Below, piece after piece: positions 17,170 through 26,692 of a stretch of 64,000 bases of DNA. The notes under the pieces were generated by a model. It was not told where the DNA came from. It ran no database searches and saw only the letters and a list, made by a program, of their open reading frames with translations. The stretch lies in contig NZ_CP018846.1 of the NCBI RefSeq assembly GCF_002025705.1, positions 5,199,501 through 5,263,500 on the forward strand, given 5' to 3'. Numbering within the stretch: position 1 is the stretch's first letter; the number at the start of each line of letters is the position of its first letter. The position numbers were made by a program, and so were the translations under genes. This DNA is from Pseudomonas putida. GTDB lineage: Bacteria; Pseudomonadota; Gammaproteobacteria; Pseudomonadales; Pseudomonadaceae.

Positions 17170-18462
17170 TCAGGCGAACGGATGACGCAGAACGATAGTC
17201 TCGTTACGGTCCGGGCCAGTCGAAATGATGTCGATCGGCGCGCCTACCAGCTCTTCGATGCGCTTGATGTAGTCACGCGCAGCTTGCGGCAGCTCTTCCA
17301 GGGTTTTCACACCCAGGGTCGATTCGCTCCAGCCTGGCATCTCTTCGTACACCGGCTCCAGGCCGATGTAGCTGTCGGCATCGGAAGGGGCGTCGATGAC
17401 GGCACCGTTCTCGTTCTTGTAGCCAACGCAGATGTTGATGGTTTCCAGGCCGTCCAGCACGTCCAGCTTGGTCAGGCAGATGCCCGAGATGCTGTTGACG
17501 TCGATAGCGCGACGCAGGATAACGGCATCGAACCAGCCACAACGACGGGCACGGCCGGTGGTCGAACCGAACTCGTGGCCACGCTTGGCCAGGGCGGCGC
17601 CAGTCTCGTCGAACAGTTCGGTCGGGAACGGACCGGAACCAACGCGAGTGGTGTAGGCCTTGGTGATACCCAGGATGTAGTCCAGGTACATCGGGCCAAC
17701 GCCGGAACCGGTGGAGATACCGCCAGCGGTGGTGTTGGAGCTGGTGACGTACGGGTAAGTACCGTGGTCGATGTCCAGCAGCGAGCCCTGAGCGCCTTCG
17801 AACATGATGTCCTTGCCGGCGCGGCGCAGGTTGTGCAGCTCTGCGGTGACGTCGAGCATCATCGGCTTGAGCTGTTCAGCGTAGGCCATGCACTCGTCCA
17901 GGGTTTGCTGGAAGTCGATGGCCGGCTCTTTGTAGTAGTTCACCAGCTGGAAGTTGTGGTAGTCCAGCAGCTCACCCAGCTTCGCGGCGAAACGCTCGCG
18001 GTGGAACAGGTCGCCAACGCGCAGGCCGCGGCGTGCGACCTTGTCTTCGTAGGCTGGGCCGATGCCGCGGCCGGTGGTGCCGATCTTGGCTTCGCCACGG
18101 GCTTTTTCACGGGCCTGGTCCAGGGCCACGTGGTACGACAGGATCAGCGGCGCAGCCGGGGAGATACGCAGGCGCTCGCGCACCGGTACGCCTTTCTCTT
18201 CCAGCTTGGTGATTTCACGCATCAGGGCGTCCGGGGCAACGACCACGCCGTTGCCGATCAGGCACTGTACGCCTTCACGCAGGATGCCCGAGGGAATCAG
18301 GTGCAGAACGGTTTTTTCACCGTTGATCACCAGGGTGTGGCCCGCGTTGTGGCCACCTTGGTAGCGCACTACGGCGGCAGCATGTTCGGTCAGCAGATCG
18401 ACGATCTTGCCTTTGCCCTCATCACCCCACTGGGTGCCCAGGACGACGACATTCTTACCCAT
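17170..18462 (-). CDS. purA: Adenylosuccinate synthetase
   Basis: 430-residue cytosolic enzyme that joins IMP and aspartate with GTP to give adenylosuccinate, the first committed step to AMP. Motifs: N-terminal GTQWGDEGKGKIVD, YQGGHNAGHTLV and TSSNTTAGGISTGSGVG. The start at 18462 (MGKNVVVLGTQWG) follows a GAGGACC site; an in-frame upstream start would add five residues. It lies 56 bases downstream of hisZ, likely co-transcribed, and ends at a terminator. Confidence 0.98.
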   Translation of the reverse strand: MGKNVVVLGTQWGDEGKGKIVDLLTEHAAAVVRYQGGHNAGHTLVINGEKTVLHLIPSGILREGVQCLIGNGVVVAPDALMREITKLEEKGVPVRERLRISPAAPLILSYHVALDQAREKARGEAKIGTTGRGIGPAYEDKVARRGLRVGDLFHRERFAAKLGELLDYHNFQLVNYYKEPAIDFQQTLDECMAYAEQLKPMMLDVTAELHNLRRAGKDIMFEGAQGSLLDIDHGTYPYVTSSNTTAGGISTGSGVGPMYLDYILGITKAYTTRVGSGPFPTELFDETGAALAKRGHEFGSTTGRARRCGWFDAVILRRAIDVNSISGICLTKLDVLDGLETINICVGYKNENGAVIDAPSDADSYIGLEPVYEEMPGWSESTLGVKTLEELPQAARDYIKRIEELVGAPIDIISTGPDRNETIVLRHPFA

Positions 18463-18518
18463 TACATTGGTCCTCATTCACGCAAACTTGGTTGCCGGCC
18501 TGTTGCCGACGCAGAAAC

Positions 18519-19706
18519 TCACTGGGCCAGCGGCAGAACCTGCCAGCGCCCGTCTTGCTGAATCAATTGCCGATCACAATCCGCCTCGAGAGCAGCACTC
18601 AACGGTTGGCCAGGCAGAGCCTGGACCACACGCTGGCCCTCGCTGCGCAACTGGCAGACCTGCTGCCAGAGGGCCGCGTCGCCACTGTCCGGCATCCAGA
18701 TGCCGCCAGTTGGCAATACGACCTCCGCTCGCCCCAGTGTGACCAGGGTCTTCAAATCCGTGGAGAAACCGGTGGCCGGACGTGCCCGGCCAAAATCGGC
18801 GCCGATGTCGTCATAGCGGCCGCCCTGAGCGATCGATTGACCCTCGCCCGGGACGAACACAGCGAACACCACGCCAGTGTGATAGTTGTAGCCGCGCAGC
18901 TCGCCCAGGTCGAAGTACAGCGGCAGGTCCGGGTAGCGCGACGCCAGGCGATCAGCGATCGCCAGCAGGTCGTCGAGCGCTGCCAATACGCTGGCCGGGG
19001 CACGCCCCAGACGCACGCGGGCTTCGGCCAGCACTTCGCGGCCACCGCACAGTTCGACCAGGGCGCGCAGCATGTTGCCCAGGTCTTTGGGCAGGTCGGC
19101 GGTCAGCGCCTGCACTTCATCGACCGACTTGCGCTGCAGGGCGTCGAACAGCTGCTGTTCGACCGCGCCGGACAGGCCGGCGGCACGGGCCAGGCCGCGG
19201 TAGATACCGACGTGGCCGAGGTCCATGTGCACATCGGCAACATCGGTCAGTTGCAGCGTGGCGAGCATCAGGCTGATGACTTCGACATCGCTGGTCGGGC
19301 TGGCGTCGCCGTACAGCTCGGCACCCAGCTGAATCGGGCTGCGCGAGGTGGACAGGGCACGCGGCTGGGCGTGCAGCACGCTACCGGCGTAGCACAGGCG
19401 GCTCGGGCCTTCGCGGCGCAGGGTGTGGGCGTCGATGCGCGCCACCTGCGGGGTGAAGTCGGCGCGGAAGCCCATCAGGCGGCCCGACTGCGGGTCGACC
19501 ACCTTGAAGGTGCGCTGATCCAGGTCCTGGCCGGCGCCGGTAAGCAGCGACTCCAGGTACTCGATATGCGGGGTGACGACCAGCTCGTAGCCCCAACTCT
19601 GGAACAGGTCCAACACCTGACGGCGCGCGATCTCGATACGCGCAGCCTCAGGTGGCAGTACTTCCTCGATGCCATCTGGCAGCAGCCAGCGGTCTACCGT
19701 TGCCAT
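18519..19706 (-). CDS. hisZ: ATP phosphoribosyltransferase regulatory subunit
   Basis: 395-residue class II aminoacyl-tRNA synthetase-like protein that forms a complex with short-form HisG and is needed for its activity and histidine feedback. The N-terminus MATVDRWLLPDGIEEVLPPE fits HisZ. The core has FRADFTPQVARIDAHTL and YYNYHTG-like sequence (LRGYNYHTGVVFAVFVPG), as in HisRS relatives but without HisRS length. The start at 19706 has AGGGGAAATGG upstream. A histidine-type protein beside purA is the known Pseudomonas arrangement. The gap 19707-20007 holds only the hflC terminator and presumably the hisZ-purA promoter. Confidence 0.95.
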   Translation of the reverse strand: MATVDRWLLPDGIEEVLPPEAARIEIARRQVLDLFQSWGYELVVTPHIEYLESLLTGAGQDLDQRTFKVVDPQSGRLMGFRADFTPQVARIDAHTLRREGPSRLCYAGSVLHAQPRALSTSRSPIQLGAELYGDASPTSDVEVISLMLATLQLTDVADVHMDLGHVGIYRGLARAAGLSGAVEQQLFDALQRKSVDEVQALTADLPKDLGNMLRALVELCGGREVLAEARVRLGRAPASVLAALDDLLAIADRLASRYPDLPLYFDLGELRGYNYHTGVVFAVFVPGEGQSIAQGGRYDDIGADFGRARPATGFSTDLKTLVTLGRAEVVLPTGGIWMPDSGDAALWQQVCQLRSEGQRVVQALPGQPLSAALEADCDRQLIQQDGRWQVLPLAQ

Positions 19707-19886
19707 TACGCCATTTCCCCTCTGGTCCGGGCGGCTTGCCAGCAGGCGAGCCGTCAGTAAAGCCGGTATCGCGCACAGCAGCGGGCAGCACTGATCCCAG
19801 CGCAGCCACCGTACCCGATACCCTCGAATTGCCTTGCGAGCTGACCAATCCGTCAACTGGCGCTTTGCCAATCAACCTTGCAGACG

Positions 19887-19912
19887 CAAAAAAGCCGGGA
19901 AATTTCCCGGCT
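19887..19912 (-). terminator. Terminator of the hfq-hflX-hflK-hflC run
   Basis: Perfect palindrome AGCCGGGAAATTTCCCGGCT (19893-19912) with an A-run on its left, giving a hairpin plus T-run on the minus strand, about 95 bases after the hflC stop. Confidence 0.85.
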
Positions 19913-20007
19913 GCCTCATCATACACCCCTTTTCATTCAGGATGCACCCCGCCTGGTGTTTTAGCTGCCAGGCGGGGCGCCCCTGCACGAAAATCAGGGC
20001 CTGAGCA

Positions 20008-20877
20008 TCACGGCTTGCTCTTGTCCAGGAAGCGGAAGAACTCGTTCTTCGCGTCCAGGACCAGCACGTCGCTCTTGCTCGAGAAGCTCTCGCGGTACGC
20101 CTGCAGGCTACGGTAGAACGCATAGAAATCGGCGTCCTGGGTGTAGGCCTTGGCGTAGATGGCGGCCGACTGGGCATCACCATCACCGCGGGTCTCTTCC
20201 GCTTCGCGATAGGCCTCGGCCAGCAGCACACGGCGCTGACGGTCGGCATCGGCGCGAATACCTTCGGCCAATTCGTTACCTTTGGCGCGGTGCTCGCGGG
20301 CTTCACGCTCACGCTCGGTGCTCATGCGGTCGAACACACTGCGGTTGACTTCCTTCGGCAGGTCGATGGCCTTGACGCGCACGTCGATGACCTCGATACC
20401 CAACTCCTTGCTGGCCATGCGGTTCAGCGAAGCGGTGATGTCAGCCATCAGCGCGTCACGTTCACCGGAAACCACCTCGTGCAGGGTACGTTTACCGAAC
20501 TGGTCACGCAGGCCGCTTTCCAGACGACGCGACAGACGCTCGTCGGCGATCTGCTTCATGCCGGAAGTGGCAGTGTAGAAGCGCTCGGCATCCTTGACGC
20601 GCCACTTGGCGTAGGCGTCGACCATCACTGCCTTCTTCTCCAGGGTCAGGAACCGCTGGGTCGGGGCGTCGAGGGTCATCAGGCGTGCGTCGAACTTGCG
20701 TACCTGGTTCACGTACGGAATCTTCACATGCAGGCCCGGCTGGACATCCGCCTGGACCACCTTACCGAAGCGCAGCAATACCGCACGCTCGGTCTGGGAC
20801 ACGATGTAGAAGCTGTTCCAGGCCACAATGGCCAAGACCACAGCGGCGATCAGGGCGATCAGCGATCGGTTGCTCAT
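20008..20877 (-). CDS. hflC: FtsH protease modulator HflC
   Basis: 289-residue SPFH/prohibitin-family membrane protein. One N-terminal membrane anchor (LIALIAAVVLAIVAWNSFYIV) is followed by the band-7 domain (QTERAVLLRFGKV, PGLHVKIPYVNQV) and a helical region with EREREAREHRAKGNELAEGI. With HflK it forms a large periplasmic cage around FtsH and limits its proteolysis. It starts within the hflK stop (one-base TGATG overlap). Confidence 0.96.
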   Translation of the reverse strand: MSNRSLIALIAAVVLAIVAWNSFYIVSQTERAVLLRFGKVVQADVQPGLHVKIPYVNQVRKFDARLMTLDAPTQRFLTLEKKAVMVDAYAKWRVKDAERFYTATSGMKQIADERLSRRLESGLRDQFGKRTLHEVVSGERDALMADITASLNRMASKELGIEVIDVRVKAIDLPKEVNRSVFDRMSTEREREAREHRAKGNELAEGIRADADRQRRVLLAEAYREAEETRGDGDAQSAAIYAKAYTQDADFYAFYRSLQAYRESFSSKSDVLVLDAKNEFFRFLDKSKP

Positions 20878-22055
20878 CAGCGGCTCTCCCTAGTACGCAG
20901 CGGCTGCTGTTGCTGTTGCAGGTCCTGCGCCGCACGCGAGGCCGCATCGTTGACCGACGGGCTGACGCTGGTGCTTGGCGCGGCCGCGTTGCGGCTGCCT
21001 TCGACCATCTTGTCCAGCGGCAGGTAGAGCAGGTTGTTCTGCCCATCCTTGGCCGTGACCAGGACTTTGCTCGAATTGCTGTAGACCTCTTGCATGGTCT
21101 CCAGATACAGGCGTTGACGGGTCACGTCTGGCGCCTTGCGGTACTCGCCAACCAGTTTGGTGAAGCGGTCGGCCTCACCCTTGGCACGGGCGATGACTTC
21201 GTCGCGGTAACCGTTGGCGTCCTCGATGATGCGCTGGGCCTGACCACGGGCTTCCGGCACCACGCCATTGGCGTAGGACTCGGCCTGGTTGCGGGCACGC
21301 TGCTCGTCTTCGCGGGCGCGGATCACGTCGTCGAAGGCTTCCTGCACTTCACGCGGGGCTGCCGCGCTCTGTACGTTGACCTGGGTGACGGTGATACCGG
21401 TACGGTAGTTGTCGAGGAAGCGCTGCAGGCGTTCGCGGATATCCACGGCCATCTGCTCACGACCTTCGGTCAGTACCTGGTCCATCGAGGTGGAACCCAC
21501 CACATGGCGCAGGGCGCTGTCGGTCGCATGCTGCAGGCTGACCTCAGGCTGGTCGACGTTGAGCACGAAGTCCTGCAGGTTGCTGATCTTGTACTGGACG
21601 GTCAGCGGCACCTCGACGATGTTCTCGTCCTCGGTGAGCATCTGCCCCTGCTTGGTGTAGGCACGCTCGCGCGTGACGTTTTCCATGTACTTGCGATCGA
21701 TTGGCGGGAAGTAGATGTTCAGGCCGGGACCGACCGTCTCATAGTACTTGCCGAAGCGAAGCACCACGGCCTGCTCCTGCTCGTCGACCACGTACACGGC
21801 GCTGTACAGCCAGATTGCGGCGAGCACCGCCAGGCCGATGCCCAGCAGGCCGAAGCCACCACCTTTGCCGACATTGCGGTCACCGCCGCCACGTTTTTTG
21901 CCACTGCCGAACATGCCGTTCAGGCTGTCCTGCAGCTTGCGGAAGGCCTCGTCCAGATCCGGTGGACCCTTCTTGTCGCCACCACCGCCGCCACCGCGAC
22001 GGCCGCCCCAGGGATCCTGATTGTTCGAGTTGCCACCCGGCTCGTTCCAAGCCAT
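20877..22055 (-). CDS. hflK: FtsH protease modulator HflK
   Basis: 392-residue partner of HflC. The cytoplasmic N-terminus is Gly/Asn rich (NEPGG, WGGRRGGGGGGDKKG), followed by a membrane span (FGLLGIGLAVLAAIWLYSAVYVV) and the SPFH domain. The C-terminal tail is Gln rich (LQQQQQPLR). The start at 22055 has GGAGAGC upstream; an alternative ATG four codons earlier overlaps that site. It lies 96 bases after the hflX stop. Confidence 0.96.
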   Translation of the reverse strand: MAWNEPGGNSNNQDPWGGRRGGGGGGDKKGPPDLDEAFRKLQDSLNGMFGSGKKRGGGDRNVGKGGGFGLLGIGLAVLAAIWLYSAVYVVDEQEQAVVLRFGKYYETVGPGLNIYFPPIDRKYMENVTRERAYTKQGQMLTEDENIVEVPLTVQYKISNLQDFVLNVDQPEVSLQHATDSALRHVVGSTSMDQVLTEGREQMAVDIRERLQRFLDNYRTGITVTQVNVQSAAAPREVQEAFDDVIRAREDEQRARNQAESYANGVVPEARGQAQRIIEDANGYRDEVIARAKGEADRFTKLVGEYRKAPDVTRQRLYLETMQEVYSNSSKVLVTAKDGQNNLLYLPLDKMVEGSRNAAAPSTSVSPSVNDAASRAAQDLQQQQQPLRTRESR

Positions 22056-22151
22056 AGCGCTCTCCATCTGATAAAGCAAAGACGCGCCCACGGCGCGCCG
22101 TCCAATGCTACAGAATGCCTGCCACTGCTGCCCGGCGACCTCACCGAGCAT

Positions 22152-23453
22152 TTATTGCAAAGTGTGTTGCTCGACAAACACTTGCGGCTCCATGCCTTCA
22201 CGACTGACCAGGCGATTCAACTCGACCCTGGGCAGCCGAACACTCAGCAGGCTGCGCCCTTCTTCGTCATGCTCTTCACTCCGCACGGCACCCAGGGCAA
22301 AGAATTGCGCGCGCAAGCGGGCAAAACGCTGCTCCAGACACAGGGTACCGACAAACAGATCATCCCCCAGCAACTCGGCAATCGCCTGGCCGACCAGCTC
22401 CAGGCCACGTCCATCTCGGGCCGATACCCAGACCCGCTGCGGCTTGCCATCGGCATCGCGCTGAATCTGCGGCTCGACATCTTCAAGCAGGTCGAGTTTG
22501 TTATAGACCTCGAGGATCGGCAAGCCTTCGGCACCGATCTCACCCAACACGGCCAGCACTTGCTCGATCTGCTCCATGCGCTCAGGCTCATGGGCGTCGA
22601 TCACATGCAGCAGCAGGTCCGAGTTGCTCGATTCTTCGAGCGTAGCCCGAAATGCCTCGACCAGCTTGTGCGGCAGGTGGCGAATGAAGCCCACGGTGTC
22701 GGCCAGCACGATCGGCCCCAGGTCGGCCAGTTCGAGCCGGCGCAAGGTCGGGTCGAGCGTGGCGAACAACTGGTCAGCTGCGTACACCTCGGATTCGGTC
22801 AGCGCATTGAACAGTGTGGACTTGCCGGCGTTGGTATAGCCGACCAGCGACACCGAGGGGATATCCGCCCGCTTGCGGCCACGACGGGCCTGCTCACGCT
22901 GGCTGCGTACCTTTTCCAGGCGCCCCTTGATCTGGCGAATACGTACCCGCAGCAGGCGGCGGTCGGTTTCCAGCTGGGTCTCACCCGGGCCACGCAGGCC
23001 GATACCACCCTTTTGCCGCTCAAGGTGGGTCCAGCCGCGCACCAGCCGCGTGCTCATGTGGTCGAGCTGGGCCAGTTCGACCTGCAGCTTGCCTTCATGG
23101 GTACGCGCCCGCTGGGCGAAGATATCGAGGATCAGCCCCGTACGGTCAAGCACGCGACACTCGAAAACTCGCTCGAGGTTGCGCTCCTGACTGGGCGTGA
23201 GGGTGTGATTGAAAATCACCAGGTCTACCTGTTCGGCTTTGACCAGGTCGCGCAATTCCTCGACCTTGCCGCTGCCAATCAGGTATTTGGCCGTAGGCTG
23301 ATGCCTGGCTACCGTGGCCAACGAGACGATGTCGGCTCCGGCCGACAGTGCCAGTTCCTGAAACTCCTGCGGGTCTTCGCGCGCCTCAGGGTTCTGACCT
23401 TCCAAGTGAACGAGCAGCGCCCGCTCACCACCACCGTGGCGCTCAAAGAACAA
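22152..23453 (-). CDS. hflX: GTPase HflX
   Basis: 433-residue ribosome-associated GTPase that splits stalled or heat-inactivated 70S ribosomes. The N-terminal HflX domain (ADIVSLATVARHQPTAKYLIGSGK, then a glycine-rich GLRGPGETQLETDRR linker) precedes the G domain with G1 GYTNAGKST, G3 DTVGF and G4 NKLD, and a short C-terminal domain. It starts with TTG at 23453, which has an AGGAG six bases ahead; no ATG fits the family N-terminus MFFERHGGGERALLV. It lies 12 bases after hfq. Confidence 0.96.
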   Translation of the reverse strand: MFFERHGGGERALLVHLEGQNPEAREDPQEFQELALSAGADIVSLATVARHQPTAKYLIGSGKVEELRDLVKAEQVDLVIFNHTLTPSQERNLERVFECRVLDRTGLILDIFAQRARTHEGKLQVELAQLDHMSTRLVRGWTHLERQKGGIGLRGPGETQLETDRRLLRVRIRQIKGRLEKVRSQREQARRGRKRADIPSVSLVGYTNAGKSTLFNALTESEVYAADQLFATLDPTLRRLELADLGPIVLADTVGFIRHLPHKLVEAFRATLEESSNSDLLLHVIDAHEPERMEQIEQVLAVLGEIGAEGLPILEVYNKLDLLEDVEPQIQRDADGKPQRVWVSARDGRGLELVGQAIAELLGDDLFVGTLCLEQRFARLRAQFFALGAVRSEEHDEEGRSLLSVRLPRVELNRLVSREGMEPQVFVEQHTLQ

Positions 23454-23465
23454 TGCAGGCTCCTA

Positions 23466-23726
23466 TCAGGCGTTGCCTGGCTCGCTGTCGCCGTGTTCGG
23501 AATCGGACGGGCTTGGCAGGCGAACCGGACGGGCAGGAACCACGGTCGAGATAGCGTGCTTGTAGACCATCTGGCTGACGGTGTTCTTCAGCAGTACCAC
23601 GAACTGGTCGAAGGATTCGATCGAGCCCTGCAGCTTGATCCCGTTGACCAGATAGATCGATACCGGGACCTTTTCTTTTCTCAGTTGGTTCAAGTAAGGG
23701 TCTTGTAGCGAATGCCCTTTTGACAT
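23466..23726 (-). CDS. hfq: RNA chaperone Hfq
   Basis: 86-residue Sm-like hexameric protein that pairs small RNAs with mRNAs. Sm1 (SLQDPYLNQLRKEKVPVSIYLVNG, KLQG) and Sm2 (YKHAIST) are conserved; Q8, F42-equivalent and the YKH RNA-binding residues are present. A short Pro/Ser/Asp tail follows (PSPSDSEHGDSEPGNA). AGGAG precedes ATG 23726. The AT-rich gap upstream (23727-23820), with TATTAT on the minus strand, may hold a dedicated promoter. Confidence 0.98.
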   Translation of the reverse strand: MSKGHSLQDPYLNQLRKEKVPVSIYLVNGIKLQGSIESFDQFVVLLKNTVSQMVYKHAISTVVPARPVRLPSPSDSEHGDSEPGNA

Positions 23727-23820
23727 ATGCCGCACTCCTGTAAGGATAAATAATAGAAAATCAGAAAAATTGATAAGTCAGGCCGCCCCTTCGCAAGAAT
23801 AGACGGCTATCAGCAGGGAC

Positions 23821-24792
23821 TCAGCTCAATATGGAGACGGCCCCAAGGTATTTCAAGGTGCGGGACAGATTGTCGCAGGCCAGGCTGTCGAGCCAATGCA
23901 CATCAGGCCAGCCACGCAACCAGGTGAACTGCCGCTTGGCTAGCTGTCGAGTGGCAATGATACCGCGTTCTCGCATCTCATTCTCAGTCAGCTTGCCGTC
24001 GAGGTAGTCCCAGACCTGCCGATACCCCACTGCCCGTATAGACGGCAGCCCGGCGTGCAAGTCACTTCTGGCTCGCAGCGATCGGACCTCGTCGACGAAG
24101 CCCTGTTCCAGCATCTGCGAAAATCGTAGCGCAATTCGCTGATGCAAAATGTGACGATCCGCAGGCGCAATTGCCAAACTCGCGACAGTATAGGGCAAAT
24201 GCCCGCCCGCGCCTGCGTCTGCGCCGCTACTTTCCGCGAATTGACGCTGGCGATGAGCCGTCATGCTCTCGCCACTCACCCGATACACCTCCAGCGCCCT
24301 GATCAGCCGCTGCGGGTCGTTAGGGTGAATACGCGCTGCCGACTCCGGGTCCACTTCCGCCAGTTGCCGATGCAATTCGGCAAGGCCCAGCGCCTCGGCC
24401 TGGGCCTCGAGTTCTGCGCGCACCGCGGCATCGGCTGCCGGCATGTCCGCCAGGCCTTCGATCAGGGCCTTGTAATAGAGCATGGTGCCGCCGACCAGCA
24501 GCGGAATCTTGCCACGCGCGGTGATTTCGGCCATCGCCTCCAGGGCGTCAGCACGAAACTGTGCCGCAGAGTAACTCTCGGCCGGGTCGCGAATGTCGAT
24601 CAGCCGGTGCGGATAGGCCGCCAGAATCTCTTTGGAAGGTTTGGCCGAACCAATGTCCAGGCCGCGGTAGACCAGCGCCGAGTCGACGCTGATCAGCTCG
24701 CAAGGCAGGACCTTGGTCAGCTCGATGGCGAGATCGGTCTTGCCGGCCGCCGTCGGGCCCATGAGGAATATCGCAGGGGGCTTGCCGCTCAT
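23821..24792 (-). CDS. miaA: tRNA dimethylallyltransferase
   Basis: 323-residue enzyme that adds a dimethylallyl group to A37 of tRNAs reading UNN codons, the first step to ms2i6A. P-loop GPTAAGKTDLA near the N-terminus, SVDSALVYRGLDIGSAKP and the C-terminal TRQLAKRQFTWLRGW are characteristic. The start at 24792 (MSGKPPAIFLMG) lies one base beyond the mutL stop, implying coupling. Confidence 0.97.
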   Translation of the reverse strand: MSGKPPAIFLMGPTAAGKTDLAIELTKVLPCELISVDSALVYRGLDIGSAKPSKEILAAYPHRLIDIRDPAESYSAAQFRADALEAMAEITARGKIPLLVGGTMLYYKALIEGLADMPAADAAVRAELEAQAEALGLAELHRQLAEVDPESAARIHPNDPQRLIRALEVYRVSGESMTAHRQRQFAESSGADAGAGGHLPYTVASLAIAPADRHILHQRIALRFSQMLEQGFVDEVRSLRARSDLHAGLPSIRAVGYRQVWDYLDGKLTENEMRERGIIATRQLAKRQFTWLRGWPDVHWLDSLACDNLSRTLKYLGAVSILS

Positions 24793-24793
24793 G

Positions 24794-26692
24794 TCATCGA
24801 CCGCGCAGGAAAAGTTTGTCCAGATCGTCCAGACCCATCTGGGTCCAGGTCGGGCGACCATGGTTGCACTGACCGCTGCGCTCGGTGTTTTCCATGTCGC
24901 GCAGCAGGGCGTTCATCTCGGGAATGGCCAAGCGCCGGTTGGCGCGCACGGCGCCGTGGCAGGCCATGGTGCCGAGCAGTTCGTTGAGGTGCGCCTGGAT
25001 ACGGTCGCTGGTGCCGTATTCCATCAGGTCGGCGAGCACATCCTGCACCAGGCGATTGGCCTCGGCCTGCTTGAGCAGTGCCGGAATCTGGCGAATCGCC
25101 AATGTTTCAGGGCCCAGGCGCTGCAGTTCGAAGCCCAGGCGCTGGAACCACTGGCTGTGCTCTTCGGCACAATCGGCCTCACGCTGGCTCAGCGCCAGGG
25201 TTTCCGGCACCAGCAACGGCTGGCCGCTGAGGCCTTCGCTGGCCATGGCCACCTTGAGGCGTTCGTACATGATGCGCTCGTGGGCCGCGTGCATGTCTAC
25301 CAGCACGAGACCCACGGCATTCTCGGCGAGGATGTAGATGCCCTTGAGCTGGGCCAGGGCATAGCCCAACGGCGGGATATCGCCTTGGCTTTCCGGCAGC
25401 GCCGATGCGGCTGGCGCGCCCTCGTTCAACGGCTTGTAGAACTCGCGGTAGACCGCCTGGGACTCGGCGGCCGGCAGCGGCTGCGACGGGCGCGGTGTGT
25501 ACTGGTACTGGTAACCGGCGCCACTGCCGCCATTGGAAATGGAATGCTGCGGGGCCTGCGGCTGTTCAAGCACCGGCGAGGCCAGGCGCATTTCGCCCTG
25601 AGGGCCGAACTCGCCCACCTGCAGGCCTGTCGGGCGAGCCACCTCAGGCACGGCGGCAGGCGCTGCCAGCTGGTCTTCCGGGCGCACGTCAGCCAAGGCA
25701 CGGTGCAGCGTGCCATAGAGGAAGTCGTGAACCGAGCGGCCCTCGCGGAAGCGCACTTCGTGCTTGGTCGGGTGCACGTTGACGTCGACACCGTTCGGCT
25801 CGAGCTCGAGGAACAGCACGAAGGTCGGGTGCCGGCCATTGAACAGCACGTCGCGATAGGCCTGGCGCACCGCATGGGCAACCAGCTTGTCGCGCACCGC
25901 ACGGCCATTGACGAAGAAGTACTGCAAATCGGCCTGGCTGCGCGAGAAGGTCGGTAAACCGACCCAACCCCACAGGCGCAGGCCGTTGCGCTCGACATCG
26001 ATCGGCAGCGCCTGCTCCATGAAGCCCGGGCCGCAGATGGCACCGACCCGTCGCGCACGGGCTGTTTCGTCATGCGCCTCATGCAGGCTGAGGATGCTCT
26101 TGCCGTTGTGGCGCAGATGGAAGCCGACATCGAAGCGGGCCAGGGCCAGGCGACGGATGACTTCCTGCAGGTGGTCGAATTCAGTCTTCTCGGCCTTGAG
26201 GAACTTGCGCCGGGCCGGGGTATTGAAGAACAGGTCGCGCACTTCCACCGAGGTACCGACCGGATGTGCCGCGGGTTGCACACGCGGGGTCATGTCTCGG
26301 CCTTCGGTCTCTACCTGCCAGGCTTCACCAGCACTGGCGGTACGCGAAGTCAGGGTCAGGCGCGCCACCGAGCTGATCGATGCCAGGGCCTCACCACGGA
26401 AGCCCAGGCTCAGTACGCCTTCAAGGTCTTCCAGTTCGCGAATCTTGCTGGTGGCGTGACGAGCCAGGGCCAGCGGCAGGTCGTCGGCGGAAATGCCGCT
26501 GCCATCGTCACGCACCCGCAGCAGCTTCACACCGCCCTGCTCGACTTCCACATCGATGCGCCGAGCACCGGAGTCCAGGCTGTTTTCCAACAGTTCCTTG
26601 GCCACCGACGCCGGGCGCTCGACCACCTCACCCGCGGCAATCTGGTTAGCCAGCCGCGGGCTGAGCAGCTGGATGCGCGAACCACCACTCAT
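24794..26692 (-). CDS. mutL: DNA mismatch repair protein MutL
   Basis: 632-residue GHKL ATPase linking MutS mismatch recognition to strand removal. The N-terminal domain has ERPASVAKELLENSLDSGA, DDGSGI and GFRGEALASI. A Pro/Gln-rich linker (about 345-440) leads to the C-terminal dimerisation domain. There, DMHAAHERIMYE fits the MutL endonuclease pattern DQHAxxExxxxE with Q to M, consistent with latent nicking activity in bacteria without MutH. Four-base overlap with amiB. Confidence 0.97.
   Translation of the reverse strand: MSGGSRIQLLSPRLANQIAAGEVVERPASVAKELLENSLDSGARRIDVEVEQGGVKLLRVRDDGSGISADDLPLALARHATSKIRELEDLEGVLSLGFRGEALASISSVARLTLTSRTASAGEAWQVETEGRDMTPRVQPAAHPVGTSVEVRDLFFNTPARRKFLKAEKTEFDHLQEVIRRLALARFDVGFHLRHNGKSILSLHEAHDETARARRVGAICGPGFMEQALPIDVERNGLRLWGWVGLPTFSRSQADLQYFFVNGRAVRDKLVAHAVRQAYRDVLFNGRHPTFVLFLELEPNGVDVNVHPTKHEVRFREGRSVHDFLYGTLHRALADVRPEDQLAAPAAVPEVARPTGLQVGEFGPQGEMRLASPVLEQPQAPQHSISNGGSGAGYQYQYTPRPSQPLPAAESQAVYREFYKPLNEGAPAASALPESQGDIPPLGYALAQLKGIYILAENAVGLVLVDMHAAHERIMYERLKVAMASEGLSGQPLLVPETLALSQREADCAEEHSQWFQRLGFELQRLGPETLAIRQIPALLKQAEANRLVQDVLADLMEYGTSDRIQAHLNELLGTMACHGAVRANRRLAIPEMNALLRDMENTERSGQCNHGRPTWTQMGLDDLDKLFLRGR

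Noticed and set aside
17113..18561. 482-codon plus-strand open frame opposite purA
   Set aside because: Starts in the purA terminator and mirrors purA codons; no motif.
20685..23708. 1007-codon plus-strand open frame opposite hflC, hflK, hflX and hfq
   Set aside because: Spans four well-supported minus-strand genes; its His/Val/Leu/Gln-rich translation has no domain and is the usual high-GC antisense artefact.
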